Of a DNA stretch of 64,000 nucleotides, positions 8,310-16,384 are shown in pieces. This DNA is from Mitsuaria sp. WAJ17 (GTDB lineage Bacteria > Pseudomonadota > Gammaproteobacteria > Burkholderiales > Burkholderiaceae_C). The stretch is from positions 1-64,000 of the forward strand of contig NZ_JACJUG010000010.1 of the NCBI RefSeq assembly GCF_014174515.1, given 5' to 3'. The notes beneath the pieces are model-generated. The model was not told the origin of the DNA, searched no databases, and saw nothing but the letters and a program-made list of their open reading frames with translations. The stretch's first letter is position 1. Every line of letters begins with the position of its first letter. Position numbers and translations under genes: made by a program.

Positions 8310-10328
8310 TCAGCGCGTGGCGTCGCCCCTGGAGAGGTCCAGGTCCAGGTCCACTGGTCCCGCTGCCGGGGCGGGGCCGCCGGTGCGCTGGAAAGGCATG
8401 GTGGCCATCATGGAGGTCGGGCTGCCCTGGCGGCCGGCGTCCAAGGGAAGGAAGAGGTCGATGTCCTCGCCACGGACCTCATGCTCAGAGATGTCGCGGG
8501 CGACGGCGTAGAGCATCAGGATGTCACGGTAGGCCGCCAGATTGAAGGCACGGCCGTCCGGGTCACCATGGGCGAGGAGCGTCTGGATCAGCTGCATGGT
8601 CATGGCGGCATCGCGCCAGCTCTGCACGATCAGCTCGGTGGCCTGGGCATAGGCCAGCAGGCCCTCGCCAGCGGCGATGTCGTCACTCCACACCGGGGCC
8701 TGGGCATGGAAGCGCTCGCTGAACTCACCGGCCACGCGCTCGAAGCCGGCCTGGTCGCCGTGGCGCTGCAGGATCTCCAACAGCTTCAGGTAAGGCAAGG
8801 CCGTGTGGCGGCCCTTCTCGTGCAGACGCTGCGACAGCAGTTCGACCGCCGCCTCCTGTTGGCCCAGCACCATGAAGAAATCGACCTGCTGCTCGAGGTC
8901 GATCAACTCCTCGACACTGACGCCCTCCGCAACCGCGCGCTCGGGGAGAGCCTGCAGGGGCTGGAGGTCGGTGTTGGCCTGCGGCATGTCCAGCAGCTGC
9001 AGGCTGACGGCGTCGGCGTCTCCGTCGGCGCCCTCGTCAGATGGGGGGAGCGCGTGCGTGAAGGGGGCGGCCTCGGTGTCCTCATCCATGGGGGGCAGGT
9101 CGCTGTTGAGGAAGTCCTGCCCGGCGTCGTCCTCCTTGGCGGAGGCGGCCGACTGTAGGGCGCCCGCGGCATCGTTCACGGTGGGCGTGGGCCCGGCTTC
9201 GGCAGCCGGGACCCTGCCGGAGAGCCTCGTGGGCCGCACGCCGGTGGGATGGCCGCCGTCCGGCTCGGGCATGTGGGCCCACCAGGCCTCGTGCGTGGCA
9301 CGGCGCAGGCTCTGCAGCTGCATGAACAGCCAGGTGCAGGCCACCGCCAGCAGCAGGCTGATACCAGCCAGCATCAGCAGCCAGCTGCGGTCATGGCCCT
9401 GGGGCTGGCGCAGCTGCGCCGTGAGCTGCTTGAGCGTGTCCTGCACCTCACGAGCCTCGGCGCGAACGCGGGCCAGCTCGGTCTCAAGCTGCTTCACGCG
9501 CTGCTGGGACTCCTGCGCCTGCGCCGCCTCGGACGCCGCAGCAGGCGTCGATGCAGCCGACAGCAGCTCGGGCGCCTCCAGCTGCAGGCGCGGTGCCTTG
9601 GACACCGCCGGCATCGATACCGCAGCGCCGCGGACCTCGGCCTGCGGCAGTGCATCCGGCCTGACGCCTTCCTTGGGCCGGGCCCTGGTCTGCGACGCCG
9701 ATGCACTGCGAGAGGCAGCGGGCTTGGTTGGGGCCACGCCTTGCGTGGTGGGTGCCGCAGCGCTGCCGCCGCCCTGCTCCGGCACAGGCACGGTCCGGCC
9801 GGGCGCCAGCAGGTCGCTAGCTCGGGAACCCGGTGTGGCCAGGGCGGCTCGCAGGGCCGGCGAATACAGCTCGTCGCCTTCCAGCATGACCGGCGGCGGC
9901 TCGCTGCGGGTGACTGCCGCAGGCGGATCGATCAGAGCGGTGAACTGGCGCGTGTAGCGGGTCGGGCAGCCCAGGCTCAGGCTGACGTTGACCATGGGCT
10001 CGTCGATGGGCACCAGGCTGCTCACGCGCACCGCATTGACCTCGCCTTCCGTGCGCCCCAGCAGCTGCACCTGGACCTGGTCCGTCGCAAGCCGCGTCTC
10101 GCCCGCGACCAGGACGGCCCGCACGCACTCCGGGCCCAGACTTTCGCCGGGCAGCAGCTGAATCGGGAAGACCAGCCTCAGCGGCTGAAACAGCGCCGAA
10201 TGCGTCTGCGGAGCACCAACGGTCAGCGCGGAGGCCGGCATCGCGAGCACGAGGCCAAGGCCCAAGACCGCCAGCCAGGGGCTCGCGGAACGTGGATCGG
10301 GCGTCTCGGGCTTCGTGGTTCGGCGCAT
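8310..10328 (-). CDS. FimV-like inner-membrane protein
   Basis: A 672-residue protein with FimV layout. A signal sequence (WLAVLGLGLVLAMPASA, residues ~18-34) is followed by a FimV N-terminal-type domain (HSALFQPLRLVFPIQLLPGE), a low-complexity Pro/Ala linker, a coiled coil (~residues 270-310, KQLETELARVRAEAREVQD), one membrane helix (SWLLMLAGISLLLAVACTWLF, ~310-335), an acidic cytoplasmic stretch and a C-terminal helical region with DLEQQVDFFMVLGQQEAAVELL, like the FimV TPR-type C-terminal domain. FimV proteins organise cell poles and type IV pili. The usual LysM domain is not obvious. ATG at 10328 was chosen because it directly precedes the signal sequence. Confidence 0.8.
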   Translation of the reverse strand: MRRTTKPETPDPRSASPWLAVLGLGLVLAMPASALTVGAPQTHSALFQPLRLVFPIQLLPGESLGPECVRAVLVAGETRLATDQVQVQLLGRTEGEVNAVRVSSLVPIDEPMVNVSLSLGCPTRYTRQFTALIDPPAAVTRSEPPPVMLEGDELYSPALRAALATPGSRASDLLAPGRTVPVPEQGGGSAAAPTTQGVAPTKPAASRSASASQTRARPKEGVRPDALPQAEVRGAAVSMPAVSKAPRLQLEAPELLSAASTPAAASEAAQAQESQQRVKQLETELARVRAEAREVQDTLKQLTAQLRQPQGHDRSWLLMLAGISLLLAVACTWLFMQLQSLRRATHEAWWAHMPEPDGGHPTGVRPTRLSGRVPAAEAGPTPTVNDAAGALQSAASAKEDDAGQDFLNSDLPPMDEDTEAAPFTHALPPSDEGADGDADAVSLQLLDMPQANTDLQPLQALPERAVAEGVSVEELIDLEQQVDFFMVLGQQEAAVELLSQRLHEKGRHTALPYLKLLEILQRHGDQAGFERVAGEFSERFHAQAPVWSDDIAAGEGLLAYAQATELIVQSWRDAAMTMQLIQTLLAHGDPDGRAFNLAAYRDILMLYAVARDISEHEVRGEDIDLFLPLDAGRQGSPTSMMATMPFQRTGGPAPAAGPVDLDLDLSRGDATR

Positions 10329-10517
10329 GCGACATGTAAGTACTTTGCAACAGACTCTAGCACCAGCCGTGAGCTCGCCAAGCACTGAATTGCCACGCTA
10401 GCACCGTGTTTCCGCGACGCCGCACGAATAGTTGACGCTTCATGGACAATCGGCCAGGAGAGCCCGGTCCAGGCCGGAATGACGTCGTACCGGGGGCTGT
10501 CGCAGCCGTGACAAAGC

Positions 10518-11222
10518 ATGAGTAGCACTGTTCTTACAATTTCCGAACGCAGCAATATCGAGTCGGGTTCGTGGTTTTCCAAGCTGTCCCTGCCGCTTCG
10601 CAACGACATCCTCTCCAGGGCCGTGGTGAAGCGGGTGCCGGACGGCACCATGCTCTCCTGCCGGGGCGAGCCCGCCGAGGAATGGGTAGGGGTCGCCAAG
10701 GGTGCCGTGCGCATCAGCTCGGTGTCCCTGGCCGGCAAGCAGGTCTCGCTGACCTATGTCGAGCCCGGCACCTGGTTCGGCGACATCTCTCTCTTCGATG
10801 GCATGCCGCGCACCCACGATGCGGCCGCCCATGGCGAGACCACCCTGCTGGTGGTGCGCAAGCCCGACTTCAAGGCGCTGCTGCAGCACCACACCGAGCT
10901 CTACGAAGCCCTGCTGCGCCTGAACTGCCGCCGGCTGCGGCTGATGTTCGACGCGGTCGAGGACCTCAACACCCGGCCGCTCGCGGCGCGTCTGGCCAAG
11001 CAGATCCTGCTGCTGGCGCGCTCCTATGGCATCGCGCAGGGGGAGGAGATCCGCATCGGCCTGCAGCTGGCCCAGGAGGACCTGGCGCAGCTGCTGGGTG
11101 CCTCGCGCCAGCGCGTGAACCAGGAGCTCAAAGGCTTCGAGCGCGACGGGGCGGTACGGGTGGAGCCCACGCGCCTCGTCGTGCTCAGCAAGGAAAAGCT
11201 GCTCGCCATCGCGGGGCGCTGA
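10518..11222 (+). CDS. Crp/Fnr family transcriptional regulator
   Basis: A 234-residue regulator. Residues ~20-140 form a cyclic-nucleotide-binding-type beta barrel (GTMLSCRGEPAEEWVGVAKG, GTWFGDISLFDGMPRTHDA) and the C-terminus has a Crp-type winged helix (QLAQEDLAQLLGASRQRVNQ, about residues 175-195). The four cysteines of an oxygen-sensing FNR are absent. The phosphate-binding signature of true cAMP receptors is only partly kept (GDISLFDG...RTHDAAA), so the ligand is uncertain. It is divergent from the FimV-like gene across 189 bp. A possible target is not indicated. Confidence 0.9.
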   Translation: MSSTVLTISERSNIESGSWFSKLSLPLRNDILSRAVVKRVPDGTMLSCRGEPAEEWVGVAKGAVRISSVSLAGKQVSLTYVEPGTWFGDISLFDGMPRTHDAAAHGETTLLVVRKPDFKALLQHHTELYEALLRLNCRRLRLMFDAVEDLNTRPLAARLAKQILLLARSYGIAQGEEIRIGLQLAQEDLAQLLGASRQRVNQELKGFERDGAVRVEPTRLVVLSKEKLLAIAGR

Positions 11223-11303
11223 TCGGGAAGGGAGGGTCAGGTCTTGCCCGAACCGCCTGTGGTCGGCGCCTGCGCCCTCTTCTTTTCTTCCGATCGGACC
11301 TCC

Positions 11304-12380
11304 ATGGACGCATTCACCGGCACCCGCCCTCCTTCACAGGCCATTGACGCGGAGCGCCTGGCCGCCTGGGCCCAGGCCCATGTGCCCGGCTTCGCCGGCC
11401 CGCTGCAGATCGAGCAGTTCAAGGGCGGGCAGTCCAACCCTACCTACAAGCTGATCACACCCGGCGGCACCTATGTGATGCGCGCAAAGCCGGCACCAGT
11501 GGCCAAGCTGCTGCCCTCGGCCCATGCCATCGAGCGCGAGTTCAAGGTCATGCAGGCCTTGGGCCAGACGGAGGTGCCCGTGCCCCGCATGCTGGCGCTG
11601 TGCGAGGACGAATCCGTCATCGGCCGCGCCTTCTACCTCATGGAATTCGTCGAAGGCCGCGTGCTCTGGGACCAGGGATTGCCGGGCATGCCGCCCACCG
11701 AGCGGGCCGCTCTGTACGACGAGATGAACCGCGTCATCGCTGCCCTGCACAGCGTGCGGCCCGAGGCCGTGGGCCTGGATGACTACGGCAAGCCTGGCAA
11801 CTATTTCGAACGCCAGATTGGCCGCTGGAGCAAGCAATACCTGGCCACAGTGACGCAGCCCATCCCGGCCATGGACGCGCTGATCGGCTGGCTGCCCGCG
11901 CATGTGCCCGAGGCCGCGCGCTCGGACGCCGAAGTCTCCGTCGTGCATGGCGACTTTCGCATGGACAACCTGGTCTTCCATCCCACCCAGCCGCGCGTGC
12001 TGGCCATCCTGGATTGGGAGCTGTCCACGCTGGGCCACCCGATGGCGGACTTCAGCTACCACTGCATGTCCTGGCACATCCGCAAGGCCGGCGCCGCGCA
12101 GGGCCTGGCCGGCTTGGACCTGGCGGCGCTGGGCATCCCGTGCGAGGCCGATTACATCCGCCGCTACTGCGAGCGCACGGGCCGCAGCGACGTGGCCGCC
12201 GTGCAGCGCGACTGGAACTTCTACATGGCCTACAACCTGTTCCGCATCGCCGCCATCCTGCAGGGCATTGCCAAGCGGGTGGAGGACGGTACAGCCTCCA
12301 GCGAGCGTGCCCGCGAGGCCGGCGCAGGCGCCCGCCCCCTGGCCGAGCTGGCCTGGCAGTTCGCGCAGAAGGCGGCCTGA
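11304..12380 (+). CDS. Aminoglycoside-phosphotransferase-fold kinase (ACAD10-like)
   Basis: A 358-residue APH-fold phosphotransferase. The catalytic loop is VVHGDFRMDNLVF (D217, N222) and the metal-binding Asp is in ILDWELSTLGHPMADFSY (D237); the glycine-rich nucleotide region is GGQSNPTYKL (41-50) and a likely ATP lysine lies in RAKPAP. This subgroup resembles the kinase part of ACAD10/ACAD11 and is often linked to acyl-CoA metabolism, possibly phosphorylating hydroxyacyl-CoAs, not antibiotics. No acyl-CoA dehydrogenase gene is adjacent here. ATG at 11304 is favoured over one 20 codons upstream that adds a Cys/Phe-rich stretch unlike the family. Confidence 0.88.
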   Translation: MDAFTGTRPPSQAIDAERLAAWAQAHVPGFAGPLQIEQFKGGQSNPTYKLITPGGTYVMRAKPAPVAKLLPSAHAIEREFKVMQALGQTEVPVPRMLALCEDESVIGRAFYLMEFVEGRVLWDQGLPGMPPTERAALYDEMNRVIAALHSVRPEAVGLDDYGKPGNYFERQIGRWSKQYLATVTQPIPAMDALIGWLPAHVPEAARSDAEVSVVHGDFRMDNLVFHPTQPRVLAILDWELSTLGHPMADFSYHCMSWHIRKAGAAQGLAGLDLAALGIPCEADYIRRYCERTGRSDVAAVQRDWNFYMAYNLFRIAAILQGIAKRVEDGTASSERAREAGAGARPLAELAWQFAQKAA

Positions 12381-12426
12381 AGGCCTTGTGGCGGACCGGG
12401 CCTGGCGCAGGCCCGCCGCCCTCCCC

Positions 12427-13173
12427 TCACTGCGAGGAATCGGGCTCCGGCAGGGTGCCGTGCATCGTGGTGCTGGAGGGCACGCTGGGCCAGGGGCTGG
12501 AATCGCCCAGGGCCTGGCTCACGCGCTCAGCGGCCTCGACCGCGATCTCGCAGAGCTTGTAGAGCGACTGCACATCGTTGAGCCGCGGCTCCTCCATGGC
12601 CATGCGCAGGTAGAGATTGCCACGCATGCTCATCAGCACGAAGGGCCGCCCCGGCGTCACCAGGTCCTGGGACACCCGCGCCAGCGCCTCGCTGAAGCGG
12701 CCTTCGATCCACACATGCAGCAGTTCGCGTGCGATGCCCAGCACACCGAACTGTGTGCGCACGATCTTGGAGCTGATCTGCGTGAGCTTGGGGAACATCA
12801 CCAGCCAGCGCATCTCCTCGGGCGTGTCGGTATCGACGCGGGTGCGCAGGGTGTCGGTGTAGGCCTCGAAGACGGCGCCCTCCAGCTGTTCCATAAGCTG
12901 CTGCTCGATCACCATCATCTGGAGGTCGCCGTGCAGGCGCGCCTCGTAGCGGATCCTCAGCTCATGGCCGGGAATGTAGGCCCGCTGCGAGGGGCCCCAT
13001 TCGATGCGCACCGCACCTCCAGCGCGGCCGGGCGGCATGTCCATGATGAAGCCCTGCCCCTCGGCAACGACCCGCAACTGCCCCCCGAGCGACTCTGCCC
13101 AGTCGGCGATGGGTTTCCAGCGCGCCGCGTTGGCACGCGCCACGAACCAATGCTGAAGTTGTTTGATTACCAT
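12427..13173 (-). CDS. Conserved-looking protein of unknown function
   Basis: A 248-residue soluble protein that I cannot assign. It begins MVIKQLQHWFVARANAARWKPI, has a mixed alpha/beta look with a beta-rich middle (LRVVAEGQGFIMDMPPGR, VRIEWGPSQRAYIPGHELRI) and a helical C-terminal third (SLYKLCEIAVEAAERVSQAL). No signal peptide, membrane helix or clear metal motif is seen. It is divergent from the GST gene with 55 bp between the starts. The ATG at 13173 was chosen over one nine codons upstream that lies in the divergent promoter region. Codon use and frame quality look normal, so it is a real gene. Confidence 0.8.
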   Translation of the reverse strand: MVIKQLQHWFVARANAARWKPIADWAESLGGQLRVVAEGQGFIMDMPPGRAGGAVRIEWGPSQRAYIPGHELRIRYEARLHGDLQMMVIEQQLMEQLEGAVFEAYTDTLRTRVDTDTPEEMRWLVMFPKLTQISSKIVRTQFGVLGIARELLHVWIEGRFSEALARVSQDLVTPGRPFVLMSMRGNLYLRMAMEEPRLNDVQSLYKLCEIAVEAAERVSQALGDSSPWPSVPSSTTMHGTLPEPDSSQ

Positions 13174-13228
13174 GGGCAGGCAGTGTGCATCCAGGAGCAC
13201 CGCGATCGCGGCAGACAGGAGAGCGACG

Positions 13229-13933
13229 ATGATCGACGTTTACACATGGGCTACGCCCAACGGCCACAAGGTCCACATCATGCTGGAGGAGTGTGCCCTG
13301 CCTTATCGCGTCGTTCCAGTGGATATCGGCAGCGGTGCACAGTTTGAACAACACTTCCTGCAGATCAGCCCCAACAACAAGATCCCCGCCGTCGTCGATC
13401 CGGAGGGGCCGGATGGCAAACCCATCTCGCTGTTCGAGTCTGGCGCCATTCTGCTCTATCTGGCGGGCAAGACCGGCCGCCTGCTGCCCGCCGACGTGCG
13501 TGGTAAGTACGAAGTGCTCCAGTGGCTGATGTTCCAGATGGGCTCGGTGGGCCCGATGCTGGGGCAAGCGCATCACTTCAGGCTCTATGCGCCCGAAAAG
13601 CTGCCCTACGCCATCGAGCGCTATACCAGGGAGGCCCGGCGCCTGTACGGCGTGATCAACCGCCGGCTGGCCGCCAGCACCTACCTGGGTGGCAAGGAGT
13701 ACAGCATCGCGGACATCGCGGTCTTCCCATGGCTGCGCTCCTGGAAGAACCAGGGCGTGGAACTGTCGGACTATCCCCACCTCAAGGGCTGGTTTGACGA
13801 AATCGCCCGGCGCCCGGCGGTGCAGCGCGGCCTGGAGGTATTGGCCGACCAGCGGCAGCCCCTCACCACGGACAAGGCTCGCGAGGTTCTCTTCGGCCAG
13901 CAACCGGCCAGCGTGCGAGGGGCGGGCCACTGA
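13229..13933 (+). CDS. Glutathione S-transferase, YfcG/Ure2-like
   Basis: A 234-residue GST. The N-terminal thioredoxin-like domain has TPNGHKVHIMLEE at residues 9-21 (Thr9/Asn11 in the active-site loop), SPNNKIPAVVDPEG with the conserved cis-Pro, and LFESGAILLYLAGKTG (Glu-Ser glutathione contact). The all-helical C-terminal domain carries YSIADIAVFPWLRSW. These features place it with the Nu-class YfcG/YghU proteins, which act as disulfide-bond reductases toward glutathionylated substrates. ATG at 13229 has an AGGAG-like site upstream. It converges on the flagellar-rod-like gene. Confidence 0.93.
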   Translation: MIDVYTWATPNGHKVHIMLEECALPYRVVPVDIGSGAQFEQHFLQISPNNKIPAVVDPEGPDGKPISLFESGAILLYLAGKTGRLLPADVRGKYEVLQWLMFQMGSVGPMLGQAHHFRLYAPEKLPYAIERYTREARRLYGVINRRLAASTYLGGKEYSIADIAVFPWLRSWKNQGVELSDYPHLKGWFDEIARRPAVQRGLEVLADQRQPLTTDKAREVLFGQQPASVRGAGH

Positions 13934-13963
13934 AAGACGGCCGCAAACGGGGGCAGCAAGGGA

Positions 13964-13980
13964 GGCTCAGCGGCTGAGCC
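13964..13980. terminator. Short hairpin between converging genes
   Basis: A perfect 7-bp stem (GGCTCAG/CTGAGCC) with a 3-nt loop lies between the converging GST gene and the mini rod gene. There is no U-run on either side, so termination is an inference from position. Confidence 0.4.
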
Positions 13981-13992
13981 AGGGCTGGGGGG

Positions 13993-14283
13993 TCAGGCCT
14001 TGATGTCCAGCAGCGCGCCCTCGGCCCGCACCTGGGTTTGCAGCACCTTCAGGTTCGCCACGAAGGCATAGGTGGCCGAGCGCTGCTCGACGATTTCCTT
14101 CTCGACCTGCACGGAGGTTGTGGCATTGGTCGCTTCGCGCGTGAGGGTGTCGGACTGCTTCTGGTCCTGCCCGTCCATGGACTCCGGGCGCTTGGCTGCG
14201 CTGGCCAGGTTTTCGGAACTGGCACGCAGGCGCTCGTTCGCCGCGGACATGCCGGAAAGCGCCGTGCTCAAGCTGATGGCCAT
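13993..14283 (-). CDS. Miniature flagellar rod/hook-like protein (orphan FlgC-like)
   Basis: A 96-residue protein that looks like the two ends of a flagellar axial protein joined together. Residues 1-30 (MAISLSTALSGMSAANERLR, then ASSENLAS) match the N-terminal rod motif of FlgB/FlgC/FlgG, where small residues and SGM..A..RL..S..NLA recur. The C-terminus (EIVEQRSATYAFVANLKVLQ, then GALLDIKA) matches the C-terminal coiled-coil motif (QRAYEANAKVI...LLDI). The usual central domain is missing; FlgC itself is ~135 residues. A near-consensus sigma-28 promoter lies upstream. No other flagellar gene is in the window. ATG at 14283 is preferred over one 17 codons upstream. Confidence 0.75.
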   Translation of the reverse strand: MAISLSTALSGMSAANERLRASSENLASAAKRPESMDGQDQKQSDTLTREATNATTSVQVEKEIVEQRSATYAFVANLKVLQTQVRAEGALLDIKA

Positions 14284-14319
14284 GAAGAATCTCCGAAAGA
14301 TGGACCGTGATTGGCCGCC

Positions 14320-14346
14320 TTTTCGGCCGATCACGCCGGAACTTTA
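14320..14346 (-). promoter_or_regulatory. Sigma-28 (FliA) promoter for the mini rod gene
   Basis: On the minus strand TAAA, a 15-nt spacer and GCCGAAAA match the FliA consensus TAAA-N15-GCCGATAA at 11 of 12 defined positions. The -10 part ends 37 nt before the ATG at 14283. This is a class III flagellar promoter by sequence. Confidence 0.75.
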
Positions 14347-14443
14347 GCCCTCGTCTGGAAAAAAGTTGAGGAATTTCGGAGATCCGACACCCGGCAGGGC
14401 CAGGAAAAGCCGCGCTTCGTCGACTTTCACCGAACGCGGACAA

Positions 14444-14466
14444 GAAAAAGCCCGCCGAAGCGGGCC
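14444..14466 (-). terminator. Intrinsic terminator after the PAS-GGDEF gene
   Basis: On the minus strand a GCCCG/CGGGC stem around a CTTCGG loop is followed by TTTTTCTTG. It lies about 22 nt downstream of the stop of the gene ending at 14488. Confidence 0.75.
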
Positions 14467-14487
14467 CTTGCGCGGCATGAGCCAGGC

Positions 14488-15435
14488 TCAGCCTGCAAGT
14501 TCCTCGAAGGTGCCGGCCGGCACGTAGACGCGCACGCTGTCGCCACCTGCAGCCTTGGCCTCGGTGCAGGCCAGTGCCGCAGCGCCCAGCACGGCATCGA
14601 CGGTTTCCAGGGTGGGCTGTAGCTGCACCACGCCGACACAGGCCTTGACCCGTGTTCGATGCAGGCCCCAGCGCAGGCGGTAGGCAGCGATGGAGGAACG
14701 GACCTTGTCGGCGACGATCTGGGCATAGTGCTGGTCGCAGTCGGGCAGCAGGACGGCAAAGTGGTCGTTCTCCAGCCTCGCCACGAGGTCCGAAGCCCGC
14801 ACCTTGGTCACCAGCATCTGACCGAGGCCGTAGAGGAAATGGTCGGCCACCTCGGTGCCCATACCGTGAACGACCTCGCTGAACTTGTCCACGTCCACCC
14901 ACAGCACGGAGACGGGCTCATGGCGACGACTGCCCACATGCTCGGACAGCCTGCGCTCGAATTCACGCCGGTTGGCCAGCTCAGTCAGGACGTCGTGCTT
15001 GGCAGTCCAGGTGGGCTGCATGCGCAGCTGGCGGGCGGCGGTGACGTCCTCAATCAGCCACAGGGCCTCGCCAGCCGGTTTGTCCCAGTGCAGGGGCGTG
15101 GCCTGAAGGCGGCCCCAGAAGCGGGAGCCGTCGCGGCGCACGTGCTCGATTTCCTCGTCCAGCGGGCGCCCGGCGCCGAAGGCCGCACCCATGCGCTCCA
15201 TGAGGCCCTGGTGGGACAGGTCGGACACGAAGATGCTGCGCGTGGGCTGCAGGCAGAGGTCGGTGTCGTCGCCATGGCCGAACAGGTGGTTGAACTGCTC
15301 GCTAACCACCTGGAAGGTCCCCTGATCGACGAAGCACAGCGCGTTGGGCGCTCGCACCATCAGGGCCCGCATGCGGGCGGCGGTCAGGTCCGTTGCGGGG
15401 GAGCCAGGGGCCTGGGCCTCGTTCGTGGCTTGCAT
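14488..15435 (-). CDS. PAS-GGDEF protein with degenerate active site
   Basis: A 315-residue soluble protein: PAS-like domain (~residues 25-135, ALCFVDQGTFQVVSEQFNHL, ending WLIEDVTAARQL) and a GGDEF domain (~145-310, HDVLTELANRREFERRL). Diguanylate cyclases make c-di-GMP using a GG(D/E)EF loop. Here that loop is E222-N223-D224-H225-F226 in ARLENDHFAVLL, and the upstream substrate motif N-D-x-x-G-H-x-x-G-D is also altered (SEVVHGMGTEVADH). It is therefore probably not a cyclase, but may bind nucleotide or a partner. No membrane helix is present. ATG at 15435 has AAGGAGAAG upstream. An EAL domain is absent. Confidence 0.88.
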   Translation of the reverse strand: MQATNEAQAPGSPATDLTAARMRALMVRAPNALCFVDQGTFQVVSEQFNHLFGHGDDTDLCLQPTRSIFVSDLSHQGLMERMGAAFGAGRPLDEEIEHVRRDGSRFWGRLQATPLHWDKPAGEALWLIEDVTAARQLRMQPTWTAKHDVLTELANRREFERRLSEHVGSRRHEPVSVLWVDVDKFSEVVHGMGTEVADHFLYGLGQMLVTKVRASDLVARLENDHFAVLLPDCDQHYAQIVADKVRSSIAAYRLRWGLHRTRVKACVGVVQLQPTLETVDAVLGAAALACTEAKAAGGDSVRVYVPAGTFEELAG

Positions 15436-15603
15436 CAGCTTCTCCTTGTGGGGGCGCTGCCCGATCGCAGGCGCGTACCCCTTAGGTGTAACGCTTTTGC
15501 CTGGCAATGGAAAGTCCGATGAAGCCCGATTCCGTCGGACAGTTGCGCTGGCGCAGAAGGCCCGGGGAGGCCCGGGAAGACCGGAAACGGGCTCCGCTCC
15601 CGC

Positions 15604-16101
15604 TCAGCGGCAGGCTTCGGGATCGGGTCGCGCGTGGCGCTCGCGATCCTTGGCGTCTGGCGTGCCGCCGTGATCCAGCAGTACGCGCCAGGTCCCGTCG
15701 GACTCCTTGCGCCAGATCGTGTGGAAGCGTCCGATCAGCCTGCCGTCCTCACCGAAGACGGGCCCACTGGTGTAGGCCAGGCGGCCAGGCTCCAGCAACT
15801 CGGCCTGATCCGGGTACCAGCTGAAGGGTGCCGCAGCTTCGGTATAGAAGCGCTGCCAGAAGCTTCGCACGGCCTCCCTGCCCTTCAGCGGCGTGGGGCC
15901 GCTGTGGAAGACCGCCTGCTCCGACACAAAGCCGGCAAAGGCCTGCAGGTCGCGGTCCGCCATGGTGGCGGCAAAGGCGCATTCGCGGCGCCAAAGTTCG
16001 GCGTCGGCCGTTGCCTGCGGCGCAGCCTGGGACGGCAGGACCGCCGCCATCAGCCCCACAAAGGCACCGAGACGCAGGAGAGGGGCAATCATTGGCCGCA
16101 T
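15604..16101 (-). CDS. Exported SnoaL/DUF4440-like NTF2-fold protein
   Basis: A 165-residue protein with a signal sequence (MIAPLLRLGAFVGLMAAVLP, cleavage after SQA near residue 27) and a ~120-residue NTF2-like domain: WRRECAFAATMADRDLQAFA, FVSEQAVFHSGPTPLKGREA, FWQRFYTEAAAPFSW, IGRFHTIWRKESDGTWRVLL. These phrases are typical of DUF4440/SnoaL-like proteins. The family has no single reaction, so none is assigned. ATG at 16101 has GGGAG upstream and precedes the signal sequence; ATGs 3 codons later or further upstream are less likely. Located in the periplasm by inference. Confidence 0.8.
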   Translation of the reverse strand: MRPMIAPLLRLGAFVGLMAAVLPSQAAPQATADAELWRRECAFAATMADRDLQAFAGFVSEQAVFHSGPTPLKGREAVRSFWQRFYTEAAAPFSWYPDQAELLEPGRLAYTSGPVFGEDGRLIGRFHTIWRKESDGTWRVLLDHGGTPDAKDRERHARPDPEACR

Positions 16102-16230
16102 CGGCAATCTCCCGGGAGCGAGATCGTTGAAGGCGCTCATCATTCCATGCCGCGGTTGATACGGCATCGCCTGGAAGTCATGGACAGGGAATGCCCGCAA
16201 TGGGCTCTTGATGGGCCCAGGACACGCCCA

Positions 16231-16307
16231 TGGCCTGCCCGGAGGGACTCGAACCCCCGACCTGCTGCTTAGAAGGCAGCTGCTCTATCCAGTTGAGCTA
16301 CGGGCAG
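16231..16307 (-). tRNA. tRNA-Arg (anticodon TCT)
   Basis: A full cloverleaf on the minus strand: acceptor CTGCCCG/CGGGCAG, D-arm AGCTCAACTGGATAGAGC, anticodon stem GCTGC/GCAGC around CTTCTAA, T-arm with GGTTCGAGTCC, discriminator G and an encoded CCA. It reads AGA codons, which are rare in GC-rich genomes. Confidence 0.97.
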
Positions 16308-16316
16308 AAATGTGAA

Positions 16317-16338
16317 CGCCGAGTCTCCCGACTCGGCG
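16317..16338 (-). terminator. Hairpin between OPT transporter gene and tRNA-Arg
   Basis: A perfect 9-bp stem (CGCCGAGTC/GACTCGGCG) with a 4-nt loop lies just downstream of the OPT gene and 10 nt before the tRNA. The U-run is poor (TTCACATTT on the minus strand). It may be a terminator for the transporter or a processing signal for the tRNA. Confidence 0.5.
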
Positions 16339-16384
16339 TGCATCAGCAGTCCGGAATTGTGCCATGCGGGGCCGGCCCGCAGGC

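Noticed and set aside
11304-12380. Aminoglycoside resistance gene
   Set aside because: The fold is APH-like but the sequence matches the ACAD10-like chromosomal group, and there is no mobile element nearby.
14488-15435. Active diguanylate cyclase
   Set aside because: The GGDEF loop reads E-N-D-H-F and the substrate motif is altered.
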